Assembly: GCA_047495785.1 (NCBI GenBank)
Contig: JBLDXI010000033.1
Span: forward strand, 1,178,001 to 1,242,000
Source: Lepidodermella squamata
Taxonomy: Eukaryota; Gastrotricha
Reading direction: 5' to 3'
DNA length: 64,000 bases
Shown here: positions 12,601-24,182 of the stretch, in pieces
Position numbering within the stretch: the stretch's first letter is position 1
Layout: every line of letters starts with the position of its first letter
Made by a program: the position numbers and the translations under genes
Notes under the pieces: generated by a model
Databases searched by the model: none
What the model saw: only the letters and a program-made list of their open reading frames with translations
Told to the model about the DNA's origin: nothing

Positions 12601-14988
12601 TCGATGGAGCCGGGCATATTTTGAGCGCGCTGCTTATGGGGTGTGATAATAATAAAAATTTGTATTATTAAGGCGGCGCCGCGGCGGAAACGAAGCAGCG
12701 CCAGTTTGGAACTTGATTATTGCCTAGGTATAGATTTAGCGCGCGAGTTTCGCACCAAGCTGCTCGCGGACTATTAAATATTGTTCGCAAATAGGGAAGA
12801 GCGCGACATTGACAAAATCACAGAGTGTCCTGGCGCCGTCGTGACCTTTTTATGGGCGTCAAAGAGTGCGCGCGCGGGTTTTATTGCAAGCGCGTGTTAA
12901 ACGCAAATTTGTCGCACCCTAGCGCCAGAAATAACGCGAACAACAATAGGAGGAATACTTAATCCTATATCTCGCGAAAATCCACACGGTAATCAATTAC
13001 TACAAACAAAACGCGAAACTGTGTTGTATAGACACCCAACTATATCGCGACAGGTGTGGTTCTTGTTTATTTTTAAATATTACAACCGCGCCGCGATATA
13101 AACGTTTTTCCTTAAAATCCGTGTTTGAATAATGAATATTAAATATTAAGCAATAAACAAGAGTCATCGACTAAACGACAACAACGCGCGTGTAATTAAT
13201 AATAAAGCAGGTGAGGGGTTACGTATTACTATAACTAACCTATTATATTGCTGTATTTCTTCATTTTATGGGCGCGGTTGATTTTTATATTATACCTATT
13301 GTTGTAAAATGCACGATGATTGGGCGCACGAGCGTCAAGTGCGCGTCATCACGCGCGATTTAATAGCCTCAAGGTGGCTGGTTATTAGCACTTGTTGACA
13401 AGTTTTGACTTGATGGCAGCCTCTTTAATTTCTTAAATTTAGCCAATTTAACATAGAAACGGTGGTATAGATAAAGTGAATATAAACTCGGAAGCTATCT
13501 TATTTAAACTTACAACTAATAACATGTTTATTTACTAGAAAGAGTAGGATAAAAAAGCACCGAAGTTAAAGAGTTAAAGAATTGAGGTATTTTTCTAAAA
13601 ATTATTGCTGCGTATCATCTGCAAGGGACCAGCCTCTCGAAAAACACTACCTGCAAGTTGAAAAAACACATCACCGTGTAAATGATTATCTTAGCCAACT
13701 GCTGATGGTCATTTATGAGATACCACGCTAGTTGGCACCTGCGCAGGCGCCGCTCATGTGGAGGGAAAAAAAACGACTGATGGGGTCAAAGGTTCAGGCT
13801 TTGAATAATAATAATATTTCCACCAATGTTATTAAATTAGCATTTTTTCTTGTTTTCACCTGAAACACCTTTTATCAGGAAAGTGTGAAAAACTAGGGAA
13901 TTACGTATAATAATGAAGTTGTTTTATTATCTTTACTCAATAACAATCATTTCATTCAATTTTCAGTCAGGGAAGGAAGATTTTGTAAAAAATGCACGGT
14001 GTGACACCAGTTTTATTTGCCATGCGTAGAAGCACGCTGATCGTTAATATTCTTGACTTCGTCATGTCTTTACTTTTTTGAGGAGTTAGAACAATAACAC
14101 GACAGGAGTCACGCGTCAGAAGGTGGTAAAGCCGCCTTTATGACCTGGTGCACTAGAATGCACTCGATAATGGCTTTTTTGATATGTGAATCACACTTTT
14201 ATATTATTATTTGTTACAGCAGGACACCTGGAAAGCAAGTAAAATGACCGTTACAGTTTACTGAAATGACGTCACACAACATAAAATTGAAAATATTAAA
14301 AAAAATATTTAACAATAATGATGCAAAAAGTGAATCATGATACTAGCGTCGAAGGTCGATTGGAAATCTAGTTTTGATCTAGCTATTTTTGGGTGCTTTC
14401 ACCGCATTTCAAAAACACCATTTCGTTAGCCCAAATGTCCTTTATAAATTTAGCGCAATTTTTAGCGCAATTGTCTGCGCAAATTTCGGTTTTTTATTCA
14501 ATTCGGCGCAGTTGTCGTTAGCGCAAATGTCGTCACGCAAATCACGCCAAAAAGCTAAAATTTTGCTGAATTTTCTGGATTTTGAGACTGAAATATTTAC
14601 AGTTCCGAGAGTTTCGTCGTATTGATTGCCGAGTTGTTTTCCAAGGTCTGAAATTGTTTACGCAATATTTTAATATATTTGAATAAGTATAGCATAGGCG
14701 CATTGTCTAAACGCACTGGCGCTGAAATGTCTTCCATTCTTTGATAACAAAACTTATTTGCAGGTGTTAAAACCTCACGTGCGCATCGTTAGCGATGCAG
14801 AATTTCTATTTGTTTTTTAATATTAAGATCATTGTAGCACGTGAGTAGGAAGAGATGTACGTGCACATACGAAAAATGTATGCCTTTATAAAATATATAT
14901 TAAACATGAATGCGCATATTAATTTAACGGTTATAAAAATTATGTTTTAGAATTTAAAAGGCGAGAAAACGATGCGAGAAAAAGACAA
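6601..14988. other. Gene-poor interval between two divergent genes
   Basis: No reading frame here looks like a conserved protein or has credible splice context; all are short and low in information. The interval holds many AAT/ATT trinucleotide runs (near 7202, 7727 and 7903), a (CT)n run at 9021-9039, and scattered CG-rich words such as GCGCGC in AT-rich DNA. It separates the 5' end of the astacin gene (minus) from transporter A (plus), so it contains both upstream regions. Small noncoding exons or enhancers cannot be excluded. Confidence 0.5.
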
Positions 14989-15090
14989 ATACCGTAGTTA
15001 CCGAAATAGAAGCCTAGGCGGCAACCCTTTGTCGGCACTTTGATGTTCTTTGTAGTGCCGCCCAGGCTTGTATTTCGGTAACTACGGTAT
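14989..15090. mobile_element. 102-bp foldback MITE with TA at both ends
   Basis: Arms 14989-15023 and 15056-15090 are inverted repeats matching at 33 of 35 positions around a 32-base loop. Both outer ends read TA next to CCGTAG/CTACGG, fitting a TA target duplication as in Tc1/mariner-derived MITEs. No coding capacity. Confidence 0.75.
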
Positions 15091-15757
15091 GAAAAATATG
15101 GAAAGAAATTCCTCAAAAAACCACACGTCGCGGTGACCGACCGGTTTCGACTTTTATTTTCACGTAATAATTCAGGGCCAAGCAACAAATTAGGTGTAGC
15201 AAATAGAAAGGTTGTATTCTGAGGACGGGGTTCATACCGTGATTGAAGCGGAACACTTCTTCAAAGCCAAAAGAGCCCAACCGAAAGGTAATCTTCTGCA
15301 CCAACAGGAGAGCAAGTGAGAACCAATGACGGCGCTGGCTTTTAGCGTCATCTTTGAATCTAATCAATAACTTTGACAAAAAATGTGCGTGAATTTCGCA
15401 GTTTCTTACCAAGGGCTATATATTACTCTACCATCTTAGCTTCCGTTCACTTTTACGCTAACTCAGTTTAGTTTTCTCACTTCTACCTCTAAGCTGTTAT
15501 TAATTGCTCATTATTATAACAAACTCTTGTTTGATTGCACCGTGGGATGTTTTATTCTATGACAATACGGCGTCATCTATGTAATACGTGAATGCAGCTG
15601 TTCAATCCAACGGCCGCCGATATGATGTCGAAACTTTTGACGCAAATTACCGCCAACTATCGATCCTATAATTTACACGCCGGTTCAATAGTATAATGCG
15701 TTACGGTTAGTTGTTGTGATAAACGAAGCATGACGACACATTCGTGAAATTTACCAA

Positions 15758-16960
15758 GTGCTATTGTATTATAAAATACTACAGACAAAACTGAAGCAAT
15801 TGAACTTTGCAATTCGCAACGGCTCCAAAACGGCTAGTGACCAAGTCAGTTACTCGGATTTACGCTTCGGCTTCTTCGCCCTAGCAGTTTCGGCTTTCTT
15901 CAACTGCGTCAACCGCGTTCTAACAAAAATACTAACTTCGGAAAGGTCCGAGGAACCTCTCCCAGTTATGCACATTTTGATGATCCGCCACGTTACACTG
16001 CTGATATACGCAATACCCTTCGCAAAGCTGACTGAAGCTCCATTCTTCACCTTCAGCCGACGCGACTGGGTTTTCTTGCTATCAAGATCGGTACTCGCCC
16101 TTGGATCGGCAACAACCAACAATCTGGCAATCATCCTTATCAGCTTACCCGATCTCGCTACTATCACATCAATCACCCCTCTGGTCACCTCATTCGTTAG
16201 CTGGCCGATTTTAGGCGAAAGGCCGAAGTTATCAGACTTCCCGATTTTCTTCATCATGCTCTTTGGTAAAACGGAAATTAGCTCTAAAATATCGGAATAA
16301 TCATTCATGAATCTTAGGAATTATTTTCGTCGTTCAACCAAAGTTCATTTTCGCTGGTTCTGAAAACTACTCACCACCAAATCCAATCGGGGTGGCTCTC
16401 GGCGTGTTCTCTATAATTGCAAGGGTGAGCTAGAACGTAATAATTAAAATTTTAACACCCTCATTCAAATTATTCAGTGCATCACTCATACAAGTGTTCG
16501 AGGTCTTCGCCAGGTTCATACTGCGAGTGTTAATTTCATCTATGGCGTGGTTTCGACCATCCTTCTACTCGCAATCAACTTGATATTTTTCCCCCGGTGG
16601 CCGCCCTGCTCGAAATTTATTCGCTTCGAAACGCTGATGGGTGGAATTCTGATTTCAATCGACATAGCCATGTCAAAACTGGCTGGCCGTAATTTACCAG
16701 CTGCTTTCCTTTCCCTCGGAGCCGGCATGGAAATCATCATCCAGCTAAGCTTCCAAATCATGTTTTTCAATGCAGTTCCCAAGGTGTTCAACCTGATAGG
16801 AGCTCTCATCGTTATAATGGCTTTCGTATTCATCGGTTTGAGAAGCATGCTGGTGCGGAATATGGAATTGAAGGTGAAAGAGAAAATCGACAGTGGCGAT
16901 ATTCCAACTTTGCGAGAACGGCAAGATATCAGTTGCTTTATGAAATTTCTGACTCTTTAA
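15758..16960 (+). CDS. EamA/SLC35G1-like ten-TM transporter A
   Basis: Exons 15758-16265, 16318-16424 and 16478-16960 give about 365 residues, normal for the SLC35G/EamA (drug/metabolite transporter) family. Hydrophobic segments run through both halves, and the first EamA half ends with the family pattern ITPLVTSFVSWPILGERP. Exon 2 encodes an FIFAGSENYSPPNP segment shared with B and C. The C-terminal tail is charged and cytosolic. Intron positions and phases (1, 0) are the same in copies B, C, E and F. Substrate is unknown. The 5' end is uncertain: the frame is open back to 15734, but has no ATG before the Met at 15968, which lies inside the first half. The given start is a GTG used as a boundary, and an upstream exon with the real ATG is likely. 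Confidence 0.8.
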
Positions 16961-17697
16961 TCTCATCAGTCGGTGAACTAATGAAATGTGATGCCGTAAA
17001 TCTTCAGCTATTATTCACTCGAAAATTCGCATGGAATGGAATTTCGAGAATTTTTCTAAAATTTGAATTATTTAATTCATAGGTAGTTTATAACAGCACT
17101 AAATTTTAAGAGAGCTAGTTCGACTGGTTTCACATAACTATAAATTACGGTCACGTAAATTTTAAAATCTGTCCGATTGATTACTCGAATTGAGAGTGGT
17201 CAAATGCTGGAAAAAAATTCGCAAAATTGAAATTTCACGATTTTTTTCCTCGTGAATAGCTATTAGGAAAACATATAGCACGTTTCATTAGTCCAACGAC
17301 AGTTCTCGAAATTCAACCACAATTCTTTGCGAAGTAAAACACAATTAAAATGACTTATGTAAATAGCTATTTATTTCTTAAAATCGGCTTATTAGCTCAC
17401 CAGTGAATCGATTTTTGCTCGAGATTGCGATGAATAATTGTTAGAAAAGGTGGAAGTCAGATTTCAAACCAAACCAGGCCTCCTGGCCGCAGGGCAGAGT
17501 ATTTTCAGGAGGAAGGCAGGGAAAGTCTTGTATTAAATAGGAAAACCTCCCAGCATGAGAGCGGTGAAGTTGAAAAACATCTTTGTTTGATCAATACGAG
17601 AGCACATCATCATAGATGATATGCAAAATTTTCATATAACATACGTCTGAATATAAGTTGGGCTCGTATTACTGAAGCTGACAAAGAGGAAGAAATA

Positions 17698-18803
17698 ATG
17701 CACCACATCTTAGGCTATGGATTATCTGTCCTTGCAACATCATCACTGTTCAAATGCTTCAACAGAATTCTGATGAAATCACTGACAACAGATAGAGCCG
17801 ACGACCGACAGCCCGTCATTTATGTTCTTCTGATGTGCCATCTCACGCTGGCAATGGTGTCTGTTCCCTACGTTAAGCTGAGCTCGGCTCCTTTTTTCAA
17901 CTTCTCCCTGCGAGAATGGTTTCTGTTGATAACAAGATCTGTTCTATCATTCGGCGTTGCAGCTTCAAATAACTATGCCATCACTGTTATATCTCTGGCA
18001 GATCTCGCGACAATCACCTCAGTCACCCCACTGGTTACTTCATTTTGGAGCTGGCTGATACTTGGCGAGAAGCCAAAGATATCTGACTTCCCAATATTTT
18101 TTATAATGCTCACAGGTAATTTCCTAATTTTATTAAGATATTTCTCTAAAAAGTTTAAGCAGGGGTGATTTTCATTATTCAACCACAATTTATTTTTGGT
18201 GGATCCGAGAATTATGCTCCACCCAACACTTATGGGGTAATGCTTGCAATTGCAACAATCTGCGGGAGGGTAAAACCGAAGTACCACTTTCTAACCTTTT
18301 AATTCAAATGATATTTCCAGTGCCTCGTTCATACAAGCATCAGAGGGCTCCGCAAAACCCCTACTCCCAGCGTGAATTTCATTTACGGTGTTGTTTCTTC
18401 CATAATTTGTCTTGGGATCAACTTCTACGCATCTCCCATCTTGCCACCTTGTTCGGAATTGCTCCGATTCGAGCTGTTGAGCACAGGCCTCATCATGTCC
18501 CTTGACTTCGCAATGTTCAAATTGGCTGGTCATACCCTTCCCGCATATTTCCTGTCCCTTGGAACGGGCCTAGAGCTGGTTTTCCAACTCGTGCTTCAAA
18601 TCGTCGTCTATGGCGCTGTGCCCAAGCTTTTCAACCTGATTGGAGCGTTAATAGTGGGCGGCGCATTCGGCCTCATAGCAGTGAGAAATATGTTACTGCG
18701 TAAAATAGAGCTCAAAAAGCTGAGGGTCCAGACAACTGGCGAAATTGAAACTTTAAAGGAGAAGGAAAATATTAGTTGTTTCACCAAATTTTTAACTCTC
18801 TGA
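17698..18803 (+). CDS. EamA/SLC35G1-like ten-TM transporter B
   Basis: Exons 17698-18115, 18163-18269 and 18321-18803 give 335 residues. The protein is closely similar to transporter C along its length (shared segments include FKCFNRIL, VISLADLATITSV and VPKLFNLIGALIV). First EamA half in exon 1, ending ITSVTPLV...SWLILGEKP-type; exon 2 carries FIFGGSENYAPPN; exon 3 carries the second half and a charged tail ending KENISCFTKFLTL. Compared with C the protein starts 12 codons later, because the position of C's ATG reads ATT here (17662); the first in-frame ATG is at 17698. Multipass membrane transporter of unknown substrate. A probable polyadenylation signal lies at 18878. Confidence 0.85.
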
Positions 18804-18877
18804 ACGATGGCTCATTTCTGAAAGGAGTTTTTCAGGCTTCCATGTGATTTTATCTCTTCTACTCAAGTGCTTAGGTG

Positions 18878-18883
18878 AATAAA
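18878..18883 (+). terminator. Probable polyadenylation signal of transporter B
   Basis: AATAAA 75 bases after the stop codon. The corresponding position in the duplicate copy (23664) also keeps AATAAA although the surrounding bases differ. Confidence 0.55.
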
Positions 18884-19706
18884 ACATGCACGCCAGCCTT
18901 TATCCTAACCTTCAAGTTATGAATCATGTAACAGACAGAAATGCAAACCGGAAGTAGAGCGCGGGTTGATCACACAAGACGCAATGTTTACAAGAAAATT
19001 CAAATGATCATAACGGACTTGAGTATTCCCAAGTAATATTTGGATGCTCGCCTTTAGTGAGGGCTTACAAGTAATTTCGCCTGATATGTTAGCACTACTG
19101 CAACCAATCATTCAGAGAAAAATCAGAAACTTGAAGCTTATCGGAATGACAGAATTTTCAGACTAAAGTTGTATTTAGATCATTTGAAACTTCAACAGCA
19201 TTTCAAGGTATTCTCGGACTATCAAATTCAATGCTCCTCCAATTTTATTCTCGGAATTTTACAAAAATGAAATGAGCTACTAAGTTTTTCAACGACCGAT
19301 GTTATCCTAAATGATGAACAAAACAAAGGCATATACGACGTGCTTGTTTATTCCGGCAGTTGGCAGAGGGCGACTTTCAATCTAATAATCGATCTTTTGG
19401 TTGAGCGAATCAGGCCACATTTTTCCATCCAGAGGTGATTCATGATTCATATAATTCAAACAGTTAAATGTTTAAACTCGAAAATATGTCTATGAATGAA
19501 AATTCTGACCCGGAACGCGACCGTTTTGAAACTTGTGCCATGTTTTTGTTATGTTTTTTTTTAGAATAGCCGAAAATAGCAACAGCGTACACGTGATTGC
19601 TGAATGAACTTTGGTTTTTCGGAGCAATCACTGATGTGAAAGCTGATGTTTGCACCCCTGATTAAATTTCCCGCGGCGCCAGCCAGCTAACACTGCCAAG
19701 GTAGGC

Positions 19707-19715
19707 TATAAAAAA
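19707..19715 (+). promoter_or_regulatory. TATA box of the first repeat-type small heat-shock gene
   Basis: TATAAAAAA lies 116 bases before the ATG, followed by a pyrimidine-rich leader. The paralogue at 32.9 kb has TATAAGAA in a comparable place. I did not find a convincing run of nGAAn heat-shock elements by eye. Confidence 0.55.
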
Positions 19716-19822
19716 GCCGAGTTTCATGTCTTATCCATCATCAATCAATAGTTATTTCTCAGCTTTCAAGCTTTCATAATTTTCTAATATTTTTCCGCTC
19801 GTTAGTAATCGTATCCTTAAAA

Positions 19823-21248
19823 ATGGCCTGCTCTTTCGCTAACAACGCTTCATCCGTCCTGTCGGCTGGTTTCGACGGTCTTGCTGCCAAGCTTGGCCAA
19901 TACAACCAATCTGGTCTCGCTGGCATCAACGCTGCCACTAGCAACGGCGCCAATAGCTGCAACGTTTCTGCTGCCCAAATCAACGCCAACAACATCGCTG
20001 CCCAGATCGGCGCAAAGATCGGCCAGGAGTACGGCGCTCAGCTGGGTGCTACTATCGCCGGCCAGCTGAACGCCACCTTCGGGGCCCAGTGGGCCGCCCA
20101 GCTGGGAGCTGCCTACGGCGCCGAGGTCGTCGCCGAGTTGGGTGCCCAACTGGCCGTCTTCGCCGCCGCCACCGGTTTCGGCGCCCAGTCGACCGCCCAA
20201 CAGGGTGCTCAGTGGGGTGCTCAGGCTGGCGCCCAGTTGGCCGCTATTCTGGCTGCCAAGCTCGGCGGACAACCTGCTGGTATCTTCGCCAACAACCAGG
20301 CCGTCGCCCAGATCGGCGCCGCGATCATCTCGCAGGCTGGTGCCAAGTTGGGTGCTTGCGTCGCTGCCCAAATCAACGGCGGCGCCTTTGGTGCTGGTGC
20401 CAACAGCAGCAACATCGCTGGCAACTTCGGCGGCGTCAACGCCATCAACAACGGCCTGTTCGGTGACCTGAACGGCTACAACGCTGGGCTTCTCGGTGCC
20501 AACTTCGGCGCTTTCGGTGCTAATGTCGACAAATTGGCTGGCGCCAACAGCAACTACGCCAACTTCTCTGGTAACTTCGGTGCCAACACTTTCGGTGGCG
20601 GAAACCTCGCCAACCAGGCTGGTCTCTTTGGCGGAAACATCAACGGCCTCGCCAACTCGCAGGCTGCCGCCGACCATCTATACAACATCGCCTTCCGCCC
20701 GTCCAGCCAGGCCGAGCTCTACACCCTGACCAACCCGGTGCAGTACGTCGACAACCAGGGCAACCGCCAGCTGTTCCTCGCCTTCGAGCTCAAGGGCTTT
20801 AAGCCTGAGGAAGTCACCGTCACCCTGAACAAGGCCGAGCGCGCCGTCGTCGTCGAGGCCGCCCACGACATCAAGGAGGGCAAGGAGCACCAGATCTCCC
20901 GCAAGTACTCGCGCAAGTTCGTCCTGCCCGAGGTGAGTAAAATCATAGAATATCTCAATCAACTCTAAACTAATGCTTTCCTTTATCTTTCAGACCCTTG
21001 CCAAGATCGACCTGGCCAAGGTTGAGCTCAAGTCGCATCTGAACGCGAATGGCTTCCTGACCATCGAGGCCGAGCTGCCGAAGCTGAGCGCCGAGGAGAT
21101 CGCCAAGCTGCCGGTTTCTTCGTCTCAGCTGCTTAACGCCGCTGCCCTGAACAGCAGCAACGTCTTCGGTGGCAACAACCAGTACGACAACAACGTCTAC
21201 GGCAACATCGCCAACGCCGTCAAGCCCGTCACCGTCAAAACTGCCTAA
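19823..21248 (+). CDS. Small heat-shock protein with Gly/Ala/Gln repeat N-terminal domain (copy 1)
   Basis: Exons 19823-20932 and 20994-21248 (60-base intron, GTGAGT...TTTCAG) give 454 residues, far longer than usual small HSPs (about 150-200). Residues about 50-190 repeat small-residue units such as GAQLGA, GAQWAAQLGA and GAQWGAQAGAQLAA, a glycine-zipper-like pattern. Residues about 190-283 are Asn/Gly/Phe-rich low complexity. An alpha-crystallin domain follows from about 284: ELKGFKPEEVTVTLN, the SRKYSRKFVLPE strand, then a second strand block in exon 2 with NGFLTIEAELPKLS. The tail ends VKPVTVKTA. Codons strongly prefer C in third position, suggesting high expression. Role inferred: chaperone or assembling structural protein; the repeat region may drive oligomerisation. 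It lies between transporters B and C on the same strand. Confidence 0.85.
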
Positions 21249-21350
21249 ATATGGAATCTGTAAGCTTTGGAGCATAGAAAAACTCGAAGTGAAAAAACCA
21301 TTGAAATCAATGTGATTAAACAAGTGCGATCGAATTGTATTCTGATATGC

Positions 21351-21356
21351 AATAAA
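21351..21356 (+). terminator. Probable polyadenylation signal, small HSP copy 1
   Basis: AATAAA 103 bases after the stop codon at 21248, in an AT-rich 3' flank. Confidence 0.5.
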
Positions 21357-22041
21357 TCAGAACTTTTCTCTGAATTTCGTATTTTCGTGGTGTCGGTTTT
21401 ATTAGTTCCAATCATCATTCTTTGCTCGCTTATGATATAGGTCATTGACACGCAAGCAATAACAAAAAGACCGAACTGAGATAAAATCAATTTGATCTTT
21501 ACAACGATTGAATACCAATTGCTAAATGCAATGTCTTCTCATCCTGTACAGTGGGCCACATTAAAAATCGATCATTATAGGGCGATTTAGGTGACTAAGG
21601 GTGAAGTCCACCTACTTTTTCCTTGTCGTCATCGCTTGGTCGCTTGGTCGCGTAGCTCCAAAGACGGTCGACTATTATCTATTTTCTGAAAATTAAAACA
21701 AGTAGAATATAACTTACGTAAATAGCTATGATGAGATTACCGCGATGCGAATTTTTTCATATCGGATCATCGCCCCCAACTGGATTCTCGCATGAGATTG
21801 TGATGAATAAGCTTAAAAAAGTTTTCTTAAAAAAGTCAGACTGAAACCAAACAAGGTGGTAGGGCAGAGTATTTGTAGCAGGAAGTTGAGCAGAAAGCAG
21901 GAAGTGAAGTCCTTTATCATTATGAGAAAAGCTTCTACCATAAGAGCTGTGAAGTTAAAAAACATCTTTGTTTGATCAATACCACCATAGATGGTGTATA
22001 CGCAATTCTCACATAGTCTGAGAATTGTAAGTTAAACTCGA

Positions 22042-23587
22042 ATGACTGAGGCTGACAAAAAGGAAGAAATAATCCAACACAGCTTAGCCTATGGATTCTC
22101 TGCTCTTGTAACATCGTCGCTGTTCAAATGCTTCAACAGAATTTTGACGAAATCACTGACAACGGACAGAGCCGACGACCAACAGCCCGTCATTTACGTT
22201 CTATTGATGTGCCATCTCACACTGGCAATGGTTTCCGTGCCCTACGTTAAGCTGAGCGAGGCTCCTTTTTTCAATTTTTCCCTGCGAGAATGGTTTCTGC
22301 TGATCACAAGATCAATTCTGTCGCTTGGGGCCGTAGCTTCAAATAACTACGCAATCACTGTTATATCTCTGCCAGATCTTGCGGCAATCACTTCAGTCAT
22401 CCCTCTGGTTACTTCATTTTGGAGCTGGCTGATACTCGGCGAGAGGCCAAAGATATCTGACATTCCGATTTTTATTATAATGCTCACAGGTAATTTCATA
22501 ATTTTATTAAGACATTTCTCTAAACACATTAAACAGGAGTGATTTTCATTATTCAACCTCAATTTATTTTTGGTGGATCCGAGAATTATGCTCCACCCAA
22601 CACTTATGGGGTGATGCTTGCAATTGCAACCATCTGCACGCTGGTAAAACGGAAATACCACTTTCATATGACATAGATCGGACTCCGAACTCAGATCACT
22701 TGGCTGACAAAAGGACGTGCTCATTTGTTGGCTCATGAATATTCTAAATATTTTGCAGCCTAAAAAATGGCGGGGTTTTATTCGAATCCGTTCATTAAAA
22801 TATAAACATTTGAAATTGATTATTTCAAGTTCTGAAGATGGCAAAAGTAGTGGTTTGGCGCTGTTTGACGCTACCAAGAAGAGATGCATCTTTAAAGCTT
22901 CTCCTGATGAGAGAGCAGCAACTGCTCGAAATTAGATCTAAAGTAAACAGAAATAGCACAAGAAATATTGGGGTGGAAAATTATGACATGATTGATCTCA
23001 TCAATTTGATACAATGAACTTGGTCTGACTTCAGTTTTTTGTTTACGGCGTCCTATCTATGTCACATACATTGTCTAACCTTTTAATTTGAACGATATTC
23101 CCAGTGTTTGGTTCATACAAGCATCAGAGGGCTCCGCAATACCCCGACTCCCAGCGTGAATTTCATCTACGGCGTTGTTTCATCCATAATTTGTCTAGGG
23201 ATCAATTTCTACGTATCTCCCATCTTGCCTCCATGTTCGGAATTGATTCGATTCGAGCTCCTGAGCACAGGCCTAATCATGTCCGTTGACTTTTCCATGT
23301 TCAAATTGGCCGGCCATACCCTCCCTGCGTATTTCTTATCGCTTGGATCGGGCCTGGAGCTGGTTTTCCAACTTGCTCTGCAAATCGTTGTCTACGGCGC
23401 TGTGCCCAAGCTGTTCAACCTGATTGGAGCGTCAATTGTTGTCGGCGCATTTGGCCTTATAGCTGTAAGAAATCAGTTACTGCGTAAAATGGAGCTGAAA
23501 AAGCTAAGAGCCACGTCAACCGGCGAAATTGAAACTCTAAAGGAGAAGGAAAATGTTAGTTGCTTCACCAAATGTTTAACTATCTGA
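22042..23587 (+). CDS. EamA/SLC35G1-like ten-TM transporter C
   Basis: Exons 22042-22489, 22537-22643 and 23105-23587 give 345 residues. It has the best-supported start of the three plus-strand copies: ATG followed by TEADKKEEIIQHS, a short charged cytosolic lead before the first membrane segment. The first EamA half ends SVIPLVTSFWSWLILGERP; the second half (exon 3) ends VGAFGLIAVRNQLLRKMELKK and a short tail KENVSCFTKCLTI. It is the tandem partner of B. Intron 2 (22644-23104) is much longer than in the other copies. Multipass membrane protein; the transported compound cannot be told from sequence. AATAAA at 23664 is a probable poly(A) signal. Confidence 0.87.
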
Positions 23588-23663
23588 ACTCTACTGGCAC
23601 ATTTTTTAACAGAGATTTCCAGGCTTCCGAGTTATTTTATCTCTTCTACTCAAGTGCTTTGGT

Positions 23664-23669
23664 AATAAA
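23664..23669 (+). terminator. Probable polyadenylation signal of transporter C
   Basis: AATAAA 77 bases after the stop codon, at the position equivalent to 18878 in the duplicate copy. Confidence 0.55.
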
Positions 23670-24182
23670 GCATGTATGCCAGTCTCTATTATTCAAATGA
23701 CTAAAATTAAGAATCCTGCAACAACATACCGGAAGTAGGACGGTTTGATGACTCAAGATAATTCAAATGATCATAAACCAAGTGATATCTGATATTTGGA
23801 TGCTCGCCTCTTTTGAGAGCTTACATTTTTTCGCCTGATGCTGGAACCGCTGAAACCACCAGAAAATCCATAAAAAAACCTCAATTAAATATCCCTCCGA
23901 ACGCATTTTATTTGTCGGACTTTCCTTTGGAAATCTTTCAACGCTAACGGCTAAAGTTATCAAATACACCAGGTCACAGTTATATTGCCCATCGGCTGTA
24001 ACAATGAGATGCCACGTCTAGCTATAGGGTGGAAGTGCGCAAATGGGGCACACGTCTGGAAATGTGCGCACCCTTGAAGAAGTAATCAAACGGTTATACA
24101 GTGGCGGTTAAGAATACAGTTAGACATTAACGTGGAATTTGAAGATGTTTGTTTTATGCTTCTCAGATAATTTTAACTGGCT

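Larger units (their letters stand above)
17350..19110. repeat. Segmental duplication, copy 1 (transporter B and flanks)
   Basis: This stretch matches about 21705-23850 not only in the transporter exons but also upstream (for example CATCTTTGTTTGATCAATAC at about 17577 and 21962), in the first intron, and in the 3' flank (a block containing ATTTGGATGCTCGCCT near 19038 and 23794). Copy lengths differ mainly through intron 2 growth in copy 2. Confidence 0.8.
21705..23850. repeat. Segmental duplication, copy 2 (transporter C and flanks)
   Basis: Counterpart of 17350-19110. Similarity begins in the upstream flank (CTTACGTAAATAGCTAT region against CTTATGTAAATAGCTAT) and continues past the stop codon into the 3' flank. 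The second intron is 461 bases here against 51 in copy 1, so an insertion or deletion of about 400 bases separates them. Confidence 0.8.

Noticed and set aside
19850-20677. Long antisense frame (275 codons) opposite the first small HSP gene
   Set aside because: It mirrors the GC-rich, C-ending codons of the sense gene and yields a Val/Gly/Glu/Asp-rich product with no domain. The sense frame has a clear crystallin domain and intron.
22347-22889. 180-codon minus-strand frame over transporter C
   Set aside because: Shadow of the sense exons; no motif, and the matching shadow over B is broken differently.
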